Assembly: GCA_018883305.1 (NCBI GenBank) | Contig: VEQI01000251.1 | Location: 1-5,241 of the forward strand | Direction of reading: 5' to 3' | Length of the DNA: 5,241 nt | Origin: Limnohabitans sp. | GTDB lineage: Bacteria > Pseudomonadota > Gammaproteobacteria > Burkholderiales > Burkholderiaceae_C | Shown: positions 5,191 through 5,241 of the stretch, one piece after another | Numbering within the stretch: the stretch's first letter is position 1 | Layout of the letters: every line of letters starts with the position of its first letter | Program-made: the position numbers and the translations under genes | Notes under the pieces: generated by a model | Told to the model about the DNA's origin: nothing | The model's database searches: none | The model's input: only the letters and a program-made list of their open reading frames with translations

Positions 5191-5241
5191 AGTATCTGTT
5201 GTTTAAGTATTATTTAATTAAAAAGAACTAATGGAATGGAA
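5191..5241. other. AT-rich intergenic patch upstream of the TPR gene
   Basis: About 78% of these 51 bases are A or T, in sharp contrast to the GC-rich coding sequence; it includes the palindrome TTAATTAA at 5214-5221. No gene or clear promoter is visible in it. AT-rich DNA upstream of sigma-54 promoters can help bending or activator access, but it may simply be the edge of a longer intergenic region. Confidence 0.5.

Noticed and set aside
5143..5217. Plus-strand 24-codon frame beginning MSASIQLS
   Set aside because: There is no ribosome site, the frame runs over the candidate regulatory dyad and AT-rich patch, and its length is expected by chance.

Overview
This 5.2-kb window carries two genes, both on the minus strand, and is almost wholly devoted to flagellar filament biology. 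The conserved ends of the large flagellin, the GC-rich coding sequence (apart from an AT-rich patch at the right edge) and the promoter style suggest a motile, Gram-negative proteobacterium. A member of Burkholderiales, probably Comamonadaceae-like, fits best, but this is inferred from remembered family sequences and was not tested by a search.

Layout, read in the direction of transcription (right to left). The right edge (about 5127-5241) is intergenic. It contains an AT-rich patch and a dyad upstream of a good sigma-54 (-24/-12) promoter at 5110-5126. That promoter should drive a 154-residue, three-repeat TPR protein (4591-5055) of the size and build of LcrH/SycD-type secretion chaperones. 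A 198-bp spacer follows (4393-4590). It holds a perfect 9-bp inverted repeat just after the TPR gene, a second dyad, and a near-perfect sigma-54 promoter at 4438-4455. That promoter serves a 1436-residue giant flagellin (82-4392), about three times the size of ordinary flagellins. Its first ~142 and last ~145 residues are textbook flagellin D0/D1. The ~1150 residues between are built from at least four kinds of repeated module (called A, B, C and D here), each present twice. One A copy is split by a ~95-residue segment that resembles repeats of giant surface adhesins. The left 81 bp hold no supportable gene or canonical terminator.

The inferred theme is a giant filament subunit and a small helical-repeat partner, each with its own RpoN-type promoter. 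The most interesting hypothesis is that the TPR protein is a dedicated chaperone or assembly factor for the giant flagellin. The sequence shows adjacency, co-orientation and matching promoter class. The functional link is inference.
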